Shown: positions 11,481-20,412 of the stretch, one piece after another | Numbering within the stretch: position 1 is the first letter of the stretch | How the letters are laid out: every line of letters starts with the position of its first letter | Origin: SpSt-501 sp037481615 | GTDB taxonomy: Bacteria > Desulfobacterota > Desulfobacteria > Desulfobacterales > SpSt-501 | DNA: 64,000 nucleotides | Reading direction: 5' to 3' (one strand) | Assembly (NCBI GenBank): GCA_037481615.1 | Contig: JBBFLI010000006.1 | Translations under genes and position numbers: made by a program | Notes under the pieces: model-generated | Database searches by the model: none | Seen by the model: only the letters and a program-made list of their open reading frames with translations | Told to the model about the DNA's origin: nothing

Positions 11481-12383
11481 ATGGATTCCCCCTTTCCGAT
11501 TGCCCTTCTTCAGCTCGCGCTCGACGGCCCCCCCGAGGCGAATCTCGAAAAAACCCTGCTCTGGGCCCGCAAGGCGGCCGCCCGGGGGGCGCGGTTGATC
11601 TGCCTGCCCGAGCTCTACCGCTCGGCCTACTTCTGCCAGCGGGAGGACCCCCGCTTCTTCGATCTGGCCGAGCCGCCCGACGGCCCCTCGGAAAAGGCCT
11701 TTTCCGCGCTCGCGCGCGAGCTCGGGGTCGTGCTCGTCGTACCGATCTTCGAACGCCGCGCCCCGGGGCTCTACCACAACAGCGCGCTCGTGATCGACGC
11801 CGACGGCAGGCGCTGCGGGCTCTACCGCAAGATGCACATCCCCGACGATCCCGGCTATTATGAAAAATTCTACTTTGCGCCGGGGGATCTGGGGATCCGC
11901 GCGTTTGCGACCGCCTGCGGATCGATCGGCGTGCTCATCTGCTGGGACCAGTGGTTCCCGGAGGCCGCCCGTCTGAGCGTGCTCCACGGCGCCCGGGTGC
12001 TGCTGATTCCCACGGCGATCGGCTGGCACCCGCGCGAGAAGCACGCCTGGGGCGAGCGGCAGCTCGAGGCCTGGGTGACCGTCCAGCGCGGCCACGCGGT
12101 GGCCAACGGCGTCTATCTCGCCGCGGTGAACCGCATCGGCCACGAGCGCCCCGACCCGGCCGGCGAGGGGATCGAGTTCTGGGGCCATTCCTTCGTCGCC
12201 GGGCCGCAGGGGGAGATCCTCTGCCGGGCGGGGCGGGACACCGAAGAGATCCTCCTCGCCACAGTCGACCCCGGGCACCTCGAGGCGGTGCGGCGCAACT
12301 GGCCCTTTCTGCGCGACCGACGCATCGACGCCTACGGCGGCCTGCTTGCGCGGTTTCTGGACGGCGGGCGGGAGGAGCCGTGA
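11481..12383 (+). CDS. aguB: N-carbamoylputrescine amidase
   Basis: 300 residues, nitrilase superfamily. The Glu-Lys-Cys catalytic triad is visible as E44 (LPELYRS), K117 (YRKMHIPDD) and C154 (VLICWDQWFPE); the YRKMHIPDDPGYYEKFYFAPGD block is characteristic of AguB, which hydrolyses N-carbamoylputrescine to putrescine, CO2 and ammonia. The adjoining agmatine deiminase gene, translationally coupled by a GTGA overlap, makes the assignment firm. The pair forms an arginine-derived polyamine route through agmatine. Confidence 0.95.
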   Translation: MDSPFPIALLQLALDGPPEANLEKTLLWARKAAARGARLICLPELYRSAYFCQREDPRFFDLAEPPDGPSEKAFSALARELGVVLVVPIFERRAPGLYHNSALVIDADGRRCGLYRKMHIPDDPGYYEKFYFAPGDLGIRAFATACGSIGVLICWDQWFPEAARLSVLHGARVLLIPTAIGWHPREKHAWGERQLEAWVTVQRGHAVANGVYLAAVNRIGHERPDPAGEGIEFWGHSFVAGPQGEILCRAGRDTEEILLATVDPGHLEAVRRNWPFLRDRRIDAYGGLLARFLDGGREEP

Positions 12384-13429
12384 ATCCGCCGCCCGCGCGA
12401 CGGCGCCCGGCGGAGTGGGAACCGCACGAGGCCATGCTGCTCGCCTTCCCCGCCGACGGCCGCGACTGGCCGGGGAAATTCGGCGCGATCCGCTGGGCCT
12501 TCGTCGAGTTCATCCGCCGCGTCGCCCAGAGCGAGCCCGTGCTGCTTCTCGTCGCCTCGCCGGAGCACCGCCGGGCGGTGCGGCGGCTGCTCCGGCAGGC
12601 CCGCGTCCCGCTCTCGCGCATCCGCTTCCTCGTCCGTCGAACCAACCGCAGTTGGATGCGGGATGCGGGCCCGATCGTCGTCTACGGGGCGGGCGGCGGC
12701 CGCGAGGCGCTCGAATTCCGTTTCACGGGCTGGGCCAAGTACGGCAACCACCGCCTCGACCGCCTTGTTCCGGCGGCGGTGGCGCGCGCGCTCGGCATCC
12801 CGTGCGTGTCCCCCCGCTATCGCGGCCGGGCGGTGGTCCTGGAGGGGGGGGCGATCGAGGTGAACGGCCGGGGCACCCTGATCACGACCGAGGAATGCCT
12901 GCTCGACCCGCGGACCCAGGTGCGCAACCCCGGATTCGGGCGCGCGGACTACGAGGCCGTTTTCCGGGAATACTTAGGGGTTACGAATGTGATCTGGCTG
13001 GCGGAGGGCATCGAGGGTGACGACACGCACGGGCATGTGGACGACATCTGCCGCTTCGTCAACCCCACGACGGTCGTCGCCTGCGTGGAGGACGACCCGC
13101 GCGATCCCAACCACCGCCGGCTGGCCGCGAACCGGGAGCGTCTGGAAGGGGCCCGCCTCGAGGACGGCGGCCGCCTCGAGATCGTCCCCCTGCCGCTGCC
13201 CGGACGGGTCGATTTCGAGGACTTGCGCCTTCCTGCAAGCTACGCGAATTTCCTGATCACCAACGAAAGCGTTCTCGTCCCCACCTTCAACGACCCCCGC
13301 GACCGCCTGGCACTGGGGCTGCTCGCCGAGCTGATGCCCGAACGCAACGTGATCGGGATCCATGCCCTGGACCTCGTCTGGGGCCTGGGCACCCTCCACT
13401 GCCTGAGCCAGGAAATCCCGGCCGCCTGA
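12380..13429 (+). CDS. aguA: Agmatine deiminase
   Basis: 349 residues from a GTG at 12380, whose GTGA overlaps the aguB stop and which is preceded by GGAGGAG. The enzyme converts agmatine to N-carbamoylputrescine and ammonia. Family signatures are WMRDAGPIVV (substrate guanidinium binding), EGDDTHGHVDD (catalytic His/Asp) and the nucleophile Cys in GLGTLHCLSQE close to the C-terminus. Length is normal for bacterial AguA. Convergent with the hybrid kinase gene downstream. Confidence 0.94.
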   Translation: MNPPPARRRPAEWEPHEAMLLAFPADGRDWPGKFGAIRWAFVEFIRRVAQSEPVLLLVASPEHRRAVRRLLRQARVPLSRIRFLVRRTNRSWMRDAGPIVVYGAGGGREALEFRFTGWAKYGNHRLDRLVPAAVARALGIPCVSPRYRGRAVVLEGGAIEVNGRGTLITTEECLLDPRTQVRNPGFGRADYEAVFREYLGVTNVIWLAEGIEGDDTHGHVDDICRFVNPTTVVACVEDDPRDPNHRRLAANRERLEGARLEDGGRLEIVPLPLPGRVDFEDLRLPASYANFLITNESVLVPTFNDPRDRLALGLLAELMPERNVIGIHALDLVWGLGTLHCLSQEIPAA

Positions 13430-13490
13430 AGCAGGCGACCCCGGGGCTTCCCTTCCCCCGTTCGCGCCGAAGGGTTCCGCGCGCTGCCGC

Positions 13491-15200
13491 TCAAGGCTCG
13501 GAGAGCACGGCGGCGACCGCCTGCGAGAGCTCTTCCAGCGTGAAGGGTTTCTGGATGAAACGCCCGCCTTTTTTCCCCCGGAGGAGTTCGCGCAGGTTCC
13601 CGCCGAAATCGTAGCCGCTCGCCACCAGGATCCTCGTTTGCGGCCGGATCTCCCGAATGCGCTGATAGATCGCCTCCCCGCCCATTCCGGGCATGACGAC
13701 ATCGAGGACGACGAGGTCGATTTCTTCGGCGTGCCGGGAAAAGAGCTCCAGAGCCTCTTCGCCGCCCGTCGCCCGGAGAACCGCAAAGCCCAGTTTCTCG
13801 AGCATGCGGGCGATGGAGGCGGTCACGGCGGGTTCGTCGTCCACGATCAGGACCCGGCCTCGCCGGGGCGGCGGCTCCGTCGCGTGGAGGGGGATCCGCG
13901 TCGTGCGGCCGCCCTCGGCCGTGGCGGGCAGCCGGATGGTGAATCGTGTCCCCTGCCCGGGTCGGGAGGCGACCTCGATGCGGCCGCCGTGGCCCTTGAC
14001 GATCCCGAATACCGTGGCGAGCCCCAGGCCGGTTCCGCGGCCGAATTCCTTGGTCGTGAAGAAAGGGTCGAAAATCCGCTCCTGGATTTCCGGCGTCATG
14101 CCGACCCCGTCGTCGGCGACCGTCAACTCGACCCAGGAGGAGGCCTTCTCCGCGTCCGCCTCGTCGGGAAGTTCGCGACGGCGGGTCCGAACGGTGAGGG
14201 TTCCGCCCCCGGGCATGGCGTCTGCGGCGTTGACGAAGAGATTGAGCAGGACCTGCTCGATCTGGCTTTCATCGGCCAGGATCCGAGGGAGAGCCGAATC
14301 GAGGTCGGCGGTGAGCCGGAGGTCCTTACGGGTCCGGCCGAAGACGTCGAGCACCTCGCGGATCAGGCCGTTCACCTCGACGGGGCTTTTGCGTTCCGGC
14401 TTTCGTCGCAGGTGGGCGAGCAGGCGGGAGGTGAGCTGCGAGCCCCGCCGGATCTGGCGCTCGATGTGGCAGAGCGGCTCGTACCAGCGGTGGGAGGGAT
14501 CCGTCTCGCAGAGCATGAGGGAGACGTAAGCGAGCGCCGAGGCCATGAGGTTGTTGAAATCGTGGGCGATCCCGCCGGCGAGGGTCCCGAGCGCCTCCAG
14601 TTTTTGGGCCCGGTGCAGCTGCTCGGCGAGCATTTTCTCGCGCTCGGCGGCGCGGACGCGTTCGGTCACGTCGATCAGGAAGTTGAGGGCCGCAGGGCGG
14701 CCCTGCCACCGGATGGGGGTCCCGGTCACCTCGAGCCAGCGCGTCTTGCCGTCGGCGGCGAGCAGCCGGAAGACGAACGGGTCCTCGACGGGGAGCCCCG
14801 CCGTCCTCCGGGCATGCCGCTCGCGGAGGGCCTGCCGCTCCTCGGGGTGAACATGGCGGAAGGGGTCCGGGTCGGAGAGCAACTCCTCGGGGGAAAGCCC
14901 GAGGAAACCCGCCGCCGCGCGATTGGTGAAGACGATCCGGTTCTCGGCGGCGACGAGCATCCCCGCCGCCAGGTTTTCGACCACCGTCCGGTAGCGCACC
15001 TCGGATTCGAGCAGCCGCTGCTCCATCTCCCGGTGGCGTTCGATCAGCCGGGTGAGGCGGAACATCTCCCGCAGCCGCCGCTTTCCCGTTTCTTCGGCGA
15101 TGGCCTGGAAATAGGCGGCCTTGCGGCGCTCGGCGGCTGACCCCGCGGGGCTGCGGCGGCCGCGGGGGGATCTTCGCCGATCCCGGCCGTCAGCGGTCAT
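13491..15200 (-). CDS. Hybrid sensor histidine kinase (PAS-HisKA-HATPase-REC)
   Basis: 569 residues, no membrane segment. After a basic, coiled N-terminus (1-60) come a PAS domain (about 65-185), HisKA with phospho-acceptor H213 in GGIAHDFNN, an HATPase_c domain (NLFVNAADAMPGGG; DDGVGM; GRGTGLGL), and a C-terminal receiver beginning VLIVDDEPAV with acceptor Asp in LVVLDVVMPG and Lys in IQKPF. There is no output domain, so phosphate probably passes to another protein. Its start overlaps the end of the FIST gene by 11 bp, marking the two as a sensor pair, as in the NosP-NahK systems. Confidence 0.92.
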   Translation of the reverse strand: MTADGRDRRRSPRGRRSPAGSAAERRKAAYFQAIAEETGKRRLREMFRLTRLIERHREMEQRLLESEVRYRTVVENLAAGMLVAAENRIVFTNRAAAGFLGLSPEELLSDPDPFRHVHPEERQALRERHARRTAGLPVEDPFVFRLLAADGKTRWLEVTGTPIRWQGRPAALNFLIDVTERVRAAEREKMLAEQLHRAQKLEALGTLAGGIAHDFNNLMASALAYVSLMLCETDPSHRWYEPLCHIERQIRRGSQLTSRLLAHLRRKPERKSPVEVNGLIREVLDVFGRTRKDLRLTADLDSALPRILADESQIEQVLLNLFVNAADAMPGGGTLTVRTRRRELPDEADAEKASSWVELTVADDGVGMTPEIQERIFDPFFTTKEFGRGTGLGLATVFGIVKGHGGRIEVASRPGQGTRFTIRLPATAEGGRTTRIPLHATEPPPRRGRVLIVDDEPAVTASIARMLEKLGFAVLRATGGEEALELFSRHAEEIDLVVLDVVMPGMGGEAIYQRIREIRPQTRILVASGYDFGGNLRELLRGKKGGRFIQKPFTLEELSQAVAAVLSEP

Positions 15201-16428
15201 CGCAAGAACCTTCCACGAAAACGAGCAGCACGCCGGTCCAGTCGAGCCCCCGGCTGCGGCCGCCGCAGGGGGCGATTTCCACGCCGGAGTAAAACCCGAG
15301 GAAAGGCACCCCGTGGAGGCCGAGAACCTGCTGCACCTCGGCCGCCTCTTCCGCGGCGGTCTTCGAGTAGAGGGCGGTGCGCCCGGCGCAGTCGATGTAG
15401 AGCCCGAAGACGGGCCGCCCGCCGGCGGCGCGGATCTCCTCCATCAACGCCCGTGACTGGCTCCGGGCCGAGGAGATCATCAGCCCGGGGTCGCGGATCA
15501 TGAAGAGGATTTCGTCCCCCTCGGTGATGTCGGGTTCGAAGAGGGCGATGCCCTCGCCGTCGGGGAGGACTCCCGTGATCAGGCGGTTCACGTAGCGATC
15601 CTCTTCCGTGCCGGAATAGGGCTCCCCCTCGTAGCGGCCGATCGTCAGCAGGTCGACGGGGCGGCCCTTGCGCCAGTCGCGGGTCCCGTAGAGGTCGTCG
15701 ATCACGGCGACGACCGGCCGGCCGTCGATTTCGTAGAGCGCGTTTCCGGCCGCGCGCGTCACGCGGTGAAAGACCCCGTCGAGCGGGCTGCATCCGTGCA
15801 TGATGCGGTGGTGCGCGGAAAGCCGTCGTGAAAAGACCACCCCGACCGCGCACTGGGTCCCGATGCCGGAGCCGCAAAATTGCACCGTCGGCCCGAAGGC
15901 GAAGTCGGCCATGAGGCCGGCCCCGAAGAGGGGAAGGGGGCATCCCGTGGCCGCGAGCCCCTTGAGCAGGCCCGCGGAGACGTTGAGCTCGGGCGGCGCC
16001 TCTGCGTCGGCGGGCGGGCGGCGGACGGAATCGTAGAAGACGAGCAGAGAGCCGTCCCCGGCGCCGGGGGCGAGAGCGCCGATCAGCCGTTCGCCCACCG
16101 CGCATTCCCCGCCGGCGAGGCCCTCCACCGCGGCAAGGCGGAAGAAGGGCCCTTCCCCTTCCAGGGCGAGGACGCCGCAGGGGTGGCCGGTGTAGGAGAT
16201 CTCCCCGGGGGTGATGATGCCGATCGCCGAGCCGCCCACCACGGGGACCGCCGCTCCGATCGCGGAGCGCAGCCCGGCGAGAAATTCCGCGGGGTGGACA
16301 TCGCCCCCGATGAAGGCGAACAGGAGATCGGGCCTTCCGATGCCGCCCGCCTCCAGCGCCCGGGCGGCGGCTTCCCGGCCGCCTTCGTGCGCCCGCTCGC
16401 GGTTGGCGTAGCCGACCCCGACCTTCAA
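15190..16428 (-). CDS. FIST-domain sensory protein
   Basis: 412 residues if started at the TTG complementary to 16426-16428, which has a GGGCGGGAA element just upstream and places the conserved LKVGVGYAN at the N-terminus; an in-frame GTG at 16530 would add 34 basic, non-conserved residues. FIST_N (1-220) and FIST_C (about 230-390) are both present, with the glycine-rich LLFAFIGGDVH and VPVVGGSAIG segments and the LFMIRDP / GLYIDCAGR blocks typical of the family. FIST domains bind small ligands; the NosP subgroup binds haem and NO and signals to a neighbouring hybrid kinase. The overlapping kinase gene downstream supports a similar pairing; haem binding is not shown by sequence. Confidence 0.85.
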   Translation of the reverse strand: MKVGVGYANRERAHEGGREAAARALEAGGIGRPDLLFAFIGGDVHPAEFLAGLRSAIGAAVPVVGGSAIGIITPGEISYTGHPCGVLALEGEGPFFRLAAVEGLAGGECAVGERLIGALAPGAGDGSLLVFYDSVRRPPADAEAPPELNVSAGLLKGLAATGCPLPLFGAGLMADFAFGPTVQFCGSGIGTQCAVGVVFSRRLSAHHRIMHGCSPLDGVFHRVTRAAGNALYEIDGRPVVAVIDDLYGTRDWRKGRPVDLLTIGRYEGEPYSGTEEDRYVNRLITGVLPDGEGIALFEPDITEGDEILFMIRDPGLMISSARSQSRALMEEIRAAGGRPVFGLYIDCAGRTALYSKTAAEEAAEVQQVLGLHGVPFLGFYSGVEIAPCGGRSRGLDWTGVLLVFVEGSCDDR

Positions 16429-16736
16429 TTCCCGCCCTTTCTCTCGTCTTTTGGGGCCTTCGCCTTCGAGTCGCTTCCGGCCGCGGCGAAACCGAACGGC
16501 GGTCCCCCCTGGGGGCGCGCGAGCATACACGCCTCTTGCGCCGGCGGAGGCGATGTTCCCGGAAACGGTCTGCGCGGGGCGGAGGCCGCCGTGGCCGGGT
16601 TTCCACGGGCTGCAAACGGCGAAAAGCGATCTTCTCGCCGCAGGATCCCTTTAGCGGGAGGCGGGTCGGTTTTCAAGAGCGGGGGGCGTGCGGAGGGAAG
16701 GGGAGGGGGTGCGCCCCGGGAGGGGCGCTTTCTCGT

Positions 16737-17393
16737 TCAGAGTTCGGCATGGCGGTAGATCTCCCCCTCCACGAGGTAGACGACCTCCTCGGCGATGTTG
16801 GTCGCGTGGTCGGCGAGGCGCTCGAGGTGCCGCGAGATGAGCAGGAGGTTGATGTAGTAGCCGACGCGCTCGGGGAGCTCGCGGATGGCCTGCTTGATGC
16901 GGTCGTAGGCGTCGTTCTTGATCTGGTCCACTTCGTCGTCGAGGGTGATCACCTTGTAGGCGAGATCGACATCGAGGTTGACCAGGGCGTCCAGGCTCAT
17001 CTTGAGCATGCGCTGCACCTTCTCCCCCATGTCGGCGTAATCGTAGGAGAAGGGGGGTTTGGGTCGCCTGGCGATGGTCATGACCCGCTGGCCGATGTTC
17101 ACCGCCTGGTCGCCGATGCGCTCGAGCTCGTTGTTGATCTTGATCACGGCGATGATGAACCGCAGATCGACGGCGACCGGCTGGTGCAGGGCGAGGATTT
17201 TCAGACATTCCTCCTCGATTTCGATCTCCATCTCGTCGATCTCGTAGTCGGTCTTCACGATGCGCTCGGCCAGTTCGGCGTCGATCCGTTCCACGGCCTG
17301 CACGGCTTCGCGGACCCGGTCCTCGACGAGGGAGCCGAGGGTCAGAATCCGTTTTTTGACGTTTTCCAGTTCGCGGCGGAAATGCTTTGTCAT
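16737..17393 (-). CDS. phoU: Phosphate signalling/transport regulator PhoU
   Basis: 218 residues, two PhoU three-helix repeats with the E/D-rich metal-binding signatures (DYEIDEMEIEIEEEC in the first half, DDEVDQIKNDAYD in the second). PhoU connects the PstSCAB transporter to the PhoR kinase and represses the Pho regulon when phosphate is plentiful. Unusually it is not in the pst operon here but 23 kb away, diverging from the C-P lyase operon. A candidate PhoB box lies 74 bp upstream, consistent with feedback control. Confidence 0.96.
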   Translation of the reverse strand: MTKHFRRELENVKKRILTLGSLVEDRVREAVQAVERIDAELAERIVKTDYEIDEMEIEIEEECLKILALHQPVAVDLRFIIAVIKINNELERIGDQAVNIGQRVMTIARRPKPPFSYDYADMGEKVQRMLKMSLDALVNLDVDLAYKVITLDDEVDQIKNDAYDRIKQAIRELPERVGYYINLLLISRHLERLADHATNIAEEVVYLVEGEIYRHAEL

Positions 17394-17466
17394 GCGCGGC
17401 GTTCCCCCTTTCGCGGCTCGCGGCGGGCGCTCGGTCCTCGCTTCATCCTACCAGAAAATGCGGCCC

Positions 17467-17495
17467 TTGTGAGGAAATTGTTTCGGTTGTGTGAG
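17467..17495 (-). promoter_or_regulatory. Candidate PhoB box upstream of phoU
   Basis: On the minus strand three 7-bp units with 4-bp spacers: CTCACAC, GAAACAA, CTCACAA (11-bp period). The outer units match the CTCAC/CTCAT form seen at other sites in the window; the middle one is degenerate. Placed 74 bp before the phoU start. Confidence 0.45.
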
Positions 17496-17539
17496 GCCGT
17501 GAGGGCCGCGCGGCCTTTCTTCGAGGGGTTTGCCGTTTT

Positions 17540-17568
17540 CTAACGCGCTCCTCATCGGAGGCTAAACT
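17540..17568 (+). promoter_or_regulatory. PhoB box upstream of the C-P lyase operon
   Basis: Three 7-bp units exactly 11 bp apart: CTAACGC (17540), CTCATCG (17551), CTAAACT (17562), ending 35 bp before the first ATG of the operon. The geometry (7-bp direct repeats, 4-bp spacers) is that of PhoB binding sites. Confidence 0.7.
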
Positions 17569-17603
17569 CCGGGCCCGAAGATGGCGCCGGAAACGAGACG
17601 GCC

Positions 17604-18239
17604 ATGAAGCATCCAACCCCTGCCATATCGGGCGACCGGGAGATCGCCCGGCCGCGGGTCGATCCCTCGGCCTGTGTCGTCGCCTCCACCCTCGGTGCCT
17701 ACACCGATGTCGGCCCCGGCTGGACGGTGATCGAATCGAGCCTCGGCGACTACAGCTATCTCGCCGGCGCGGACGGCACGGTGATCTATTCGGAGATCGG
17801 CCGTTTCTGCTCCATCGCCTCGCACGTCGTGATTCACCCCGGCGATCACCCGATGCACCGCGTGACCCAGCACCATTGCACCTACCGCCGGGTCCGCTAC
17901 GGGTTCGCCGCGTGCGACGACGAGGAGATCTTCGCCTGGCGCAAAAGCCGCGGCTGCCGCATCGGGCACGATGTCTGGATCGGGCACGGGGCCAAGGTCA
18001 TGGCCGGCGTGACCATCGGGACCGGGGCGGTCGTGGCGGCGGGGGCGGTCGTGACCCGCGAGGTGGCGCCCTACCAGGTGGTCGCCGGGGTGCCGGCCCG
18101 CCCGGTGCGCTTTCGCTTCCCGGCCGCAGTGATCGAAAAGCTGCTCGCCATCGCCTGGTGGGACTGGGACCGCGAAACCCTCGAGCGCCGGTTCCCCGAC
18201 CTGAACGACCTGAATCGATTTCTGGAACGCTATGGCTGA
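17604..18239 (+). CDS. Hexapeptide-repeat acetyltransferase leading the C-P lyase operon
   Basis: 211 residues, left-handed beta-helix acyltransferase: the imperfect hexapeptide repeats run through the middle (YSEIGRFCSIAS; GCRIGHDVWIGHGAKVMAGVTIGTGAVVAAGAVV) and it ends with the WWDWDRETLE block found in the XAT/chloramphenicol-acetyltransferase-like proteins encoded in many phn clusters. It probably acetylates an amino- or hydroxy-phosphonate or a sugar intermediate, but the substrate is unknown. First gene after a PhoB box; its stop overlaps the phnG start (ATGGCTGA). Confidence 0.85.
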   Translation: MKHPTPAISGDREIARPRVDPSACVVASTLGAYTDVGPGWTVIESSLGDYSYLAGADGTVIYSEIGRFCSIASHVVIHPGDHPMHRVTQHHCTYRRVRYGFAACDDEEIFAWRKSRGCRIGHDVWIGHGAKVMAGVTIGTGAVVAAGAVVTREVAPYQVVAGVPARPVRFRFPAAVIEKLLAIAWWDWDRETLERRFPDLNDLNRFLERYG

Positions 18240-18711
18240 CGACGCGCCGGGAGGAAATTGGAGGGAGCGGCTGCGATCGGTCCTGGATGCCGCCTCGCCC
18301 GCCGAAATCGAGGCCGTCCTCGACCGCCTCTGGCAGGCGGCGCCCTTTGCAGTCGTCCGGCCGCCCCGGCCGGCGCTCCTGCTCGTCGCCGCGCGCGATC
18401 CTTTTGCGACCCCCTTCTACCTCGGGGAGTTGCTCGTCACCGAGGCCGAGGTGGCCCTGGGCGATTTCACGGCGGGCGGCGCGGTCTGCGGCGACGAGCC
18501 CGAACGGGCGCTGCTGCTGGCTGCCGCCGGGGCGGCGGAGCAGGCCGGTGCCGGGAAAGCCATCCGGGTGCTCGAGGAGTTCCGGCGGCATCTTGAGCCG
18601 CTCCGCCGGCGGCAGCAAGAGGAGAACGAGGCTCTGGTGGCGGCGACGCGGGTCGCTTTCGGCTCCCTGCGCCCGGAGCGGGTCGATTTCGGATCGCTGG
18701 GGGGGGCGTGA
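18232..18711 (+). CDS. phnG: C-P lyase core subunit PhnG
   Basis: 159 residues. PhnG is a structural subunit of the PhnGHIJ core complex, which with PhnI attaches methylphosphonate to ribose in place of adenine of ATP. The conserved LGELLVTEAEVALGD segment (about residues 64-78) followed by GDEPERA identifies the family. Overlaps both neighbours (8 bp with the acyltransferase, ATGA with phnH). Confidence 0.93.
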   Translation: MADDAPGGNWRERLRSVLDAASPAEIEAVLDRLWQAAPFAVVRPPRPALLLVAARDPFATPFYLGELLVTEAEVALGDFTAGGAVCGDEPERALLLAAAGAAEQAGAGKAIRVLEEFRRHLEPLRRRQQEENEALVAATRVAFGSLRPERVDFGSLGGA

Positions 18712-19313
18712 TGCCGCCGGTTCTTTCGGTCCGGGAACACGAGAGCCAGCGCGTCTTCCGTCGGTTGCTCGAGGCGTTCAGCCGGCCGGGCCGCTGCGTG
18801 CGCATCGAACCCCTCGAGCCGCGGGCGCCGTTCGCCGCCGTGCTCGCCCTGGGGCGCTGCCTGCTGGACGAGACCGTGTCGTACGCGGTGCTCGGGGCCG
18901 AAGCCGCGGCGCGACGGCTTGCGGAGCTTCTGGAAAAGGAAACCCGCGCCGGGGCGGCCGAGCCGGAGAAGGCCGATTTCGTCTGGGTCTGCGGGGTAGA
19001 GAACGCCGCGGGGTGCTTCGCGCGGGCCGGCCGCGGCAGTGCGGAAGCCCCCCAGGAGGGGGCGACCGTCGTTTGTTGGCTGGAGACTCCGCCGGTTCCA
19101 TCGGCGGAAAGGCTGCTTGTCCGACTCGCGGGCCCGGGCATCGAGGCCGGCCCCGGGATCGCCCCCGAGATGGAGGGGATCCCGCTCGCGGTCTGGGAAG
19201 CGCTCGCGGCGGCGAACGCCGAGTTCCCGCGGGGCGTGGAGGCCGTTTTCCTGCAGCCCGCCGGCCGGCTCATGGCGGTGCCGCGTTCGACGCGCATCCG
19301 CATCGGAGGCTGA
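18708..19313 (+). CDS. phnH: C-P lyase core subunit PhnH
   Basis: 201 residues. PhnH is the core subunit with a PLP-transferase-like fold but no cofactor. The N-terminal EHESQRVFRRLLEAFSRPG and the C-terminal RIRIGG are family hallmarks; the protein begins in the ATGA overlap with phnG. One base separates its stop from the phnI start. Confidence 0.93.
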   Translation: MMPPVLSVREHESQRVFRRLLEAFSRPGRCVRIEPLEPRAPFAAVLALGRCLLDETVSYAVLGAEAAARRLAELLEKETRAGAAEPEKADFVWVCGVENAAGCFARAGRGSAEAPQEGATVVCWLETPPVPSAERLLVRLAGPGIEAGPGIAPEMEGIPLAVWEALAAANAEFPRGVEAVFLQPAGRLMAVPRSTRIRIGG

Positions 19314-19314
19314 C

Positions 19315-20412
19315 ATGGGCTACGTCGCCGTACGCGGGGGGGCGGCCGCCATCGAGAACGCGGAGCGTTTTCGTGAACTCCGGCAATTCCCCCCCGGGAT
19401 CCAGCCCCCCACGGTCGAGCAGATCCGCACGGTGTTTCATCTCGCCGTCGACCGCGTGATGGGCGAGGGATCCCTCTATGCCCCGGAGTTCGCCGCCCTC
19501 GCCCTCAAGCAGGCGGCGGGGGACACCTTCGAGGCGGCTTTCATTCTGCGCGCTTACCGCACCACCCTTCCCCGCCGCGGGGCCACGGAGCCGATCGAAA
19601 CCGCCCGGATGAGGATTCTGCGCCGCATTTCCGCGGCGTTCAAAGACATCCCGGGGGGGCAGATTCTCGGCCCCACCTCCGACTACACGCTGCGCCTTCT
19701 CGATTTCGAACTCGAGGGCGACCCCGCGGCGCGGCGGGAGCGGCTGCTGCGCGAGCTGCGCGCGGCGGAGATCTCCGCGCTTCCGGAGGAGTTTCCCAAG
19801 GTGATCGAAATCCTCCGTCGGGAAGGGCTGCTCCTGCCGGCGCGTTCCCCGAGGGGGAGTGCCGGGCATCTGGTCGATGTCACGCGCGAAGCGCTCTCCT
19901 TCCCTGCGCCGCGGAGCGCCCGGCTCCAGACGCTCGCGCGGGGGGAAACGGGAGGGCTGCTCGCGCTCGCTTACTCCAACATGCGCGGTTACGGCTCGGT
20001 CCACCCCGTGATCGGGGAACTCCGCGTGGGAACGGTGCCCGTGCGCTGGCGGCCGCGGCCTTCCGGACCCGTCGAGACGATCGGCGAGATTCTGGTCACC
20101 GAGGCCGAGGTCATCGCCCGCATCGGCGACGACGACGGCGAGGCGCGCTTCAGCCTGGGCTACGGGCTGTGCTTCGGGCACAACGAGACCAAGGCCATCG
20201 CCATGGCGGTCCTCGACCGGGCGATGGACGGCGCCGAGCCCACAGCCCCCTCCGAGGACGAGGAGTTCGTCCTGACCCACGTGGACGGGATCGAGTCCAT
20301 GGGCTTCTGCAACCATTACAAGCTGCCGCACTACGTGACCTTCCAGTCGGACCTCGACCGCCTGCGGGCCATCCGCGCCGGGGGGGGGGAAGAAAGGAAG
20401 CCCCTGCCATGA
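19315..20412 (+). CDS. phnI: C-P lyase nucleosidase-type subunit PhnI
   Basis: 365 residues starting at the ATG right after phnH (GGAGG ten bases upstream). PhnI exchanges adenine of ATP for the phosphonate, giving alpha-D-ribose 1-methylphosphonate 5-triphosphate. The opening MGYVAVRGG, the long conserved SNMRGYGSVHPVIGELRVG and FSLGYGLCFGHNETKAIAM stretches and the terminal NHYKLPHYVTFQSDL segment are PhnI signatures. ATGA overlap with phnJ. Confidence 0.96.
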   Translation: MGYVAVRGGAAAIENAERFRELRQFPPGIQPPTVEQIRTVFHLAVDRVMGEGSLYAPEFAALALKQAAGDTFEAAFILRAYRTTLPRRGATEPIETARMRILRRISAAFKDIPGGQILGPTSDYTLRLLDFELEGDPAARRERLLRELRAAEISALPEEFPKVIEILRREGLLLPARSPRGSAGHLVDVTREALSFPAPRSARLQTLARGETGGLLALAYSNMRGYGSVHPVIGELRVGTVPVRWRPRPSGPVETIGEILVTEAEVIARIGDDDGEARFSLGYGLCFGHNETKAIAMAVLDRAMDGAEPTAPSEDEEFVLTHVDGIESMGFCNHYKLPHYVTFQSDLDRLRAIRAGGGEERKPLP

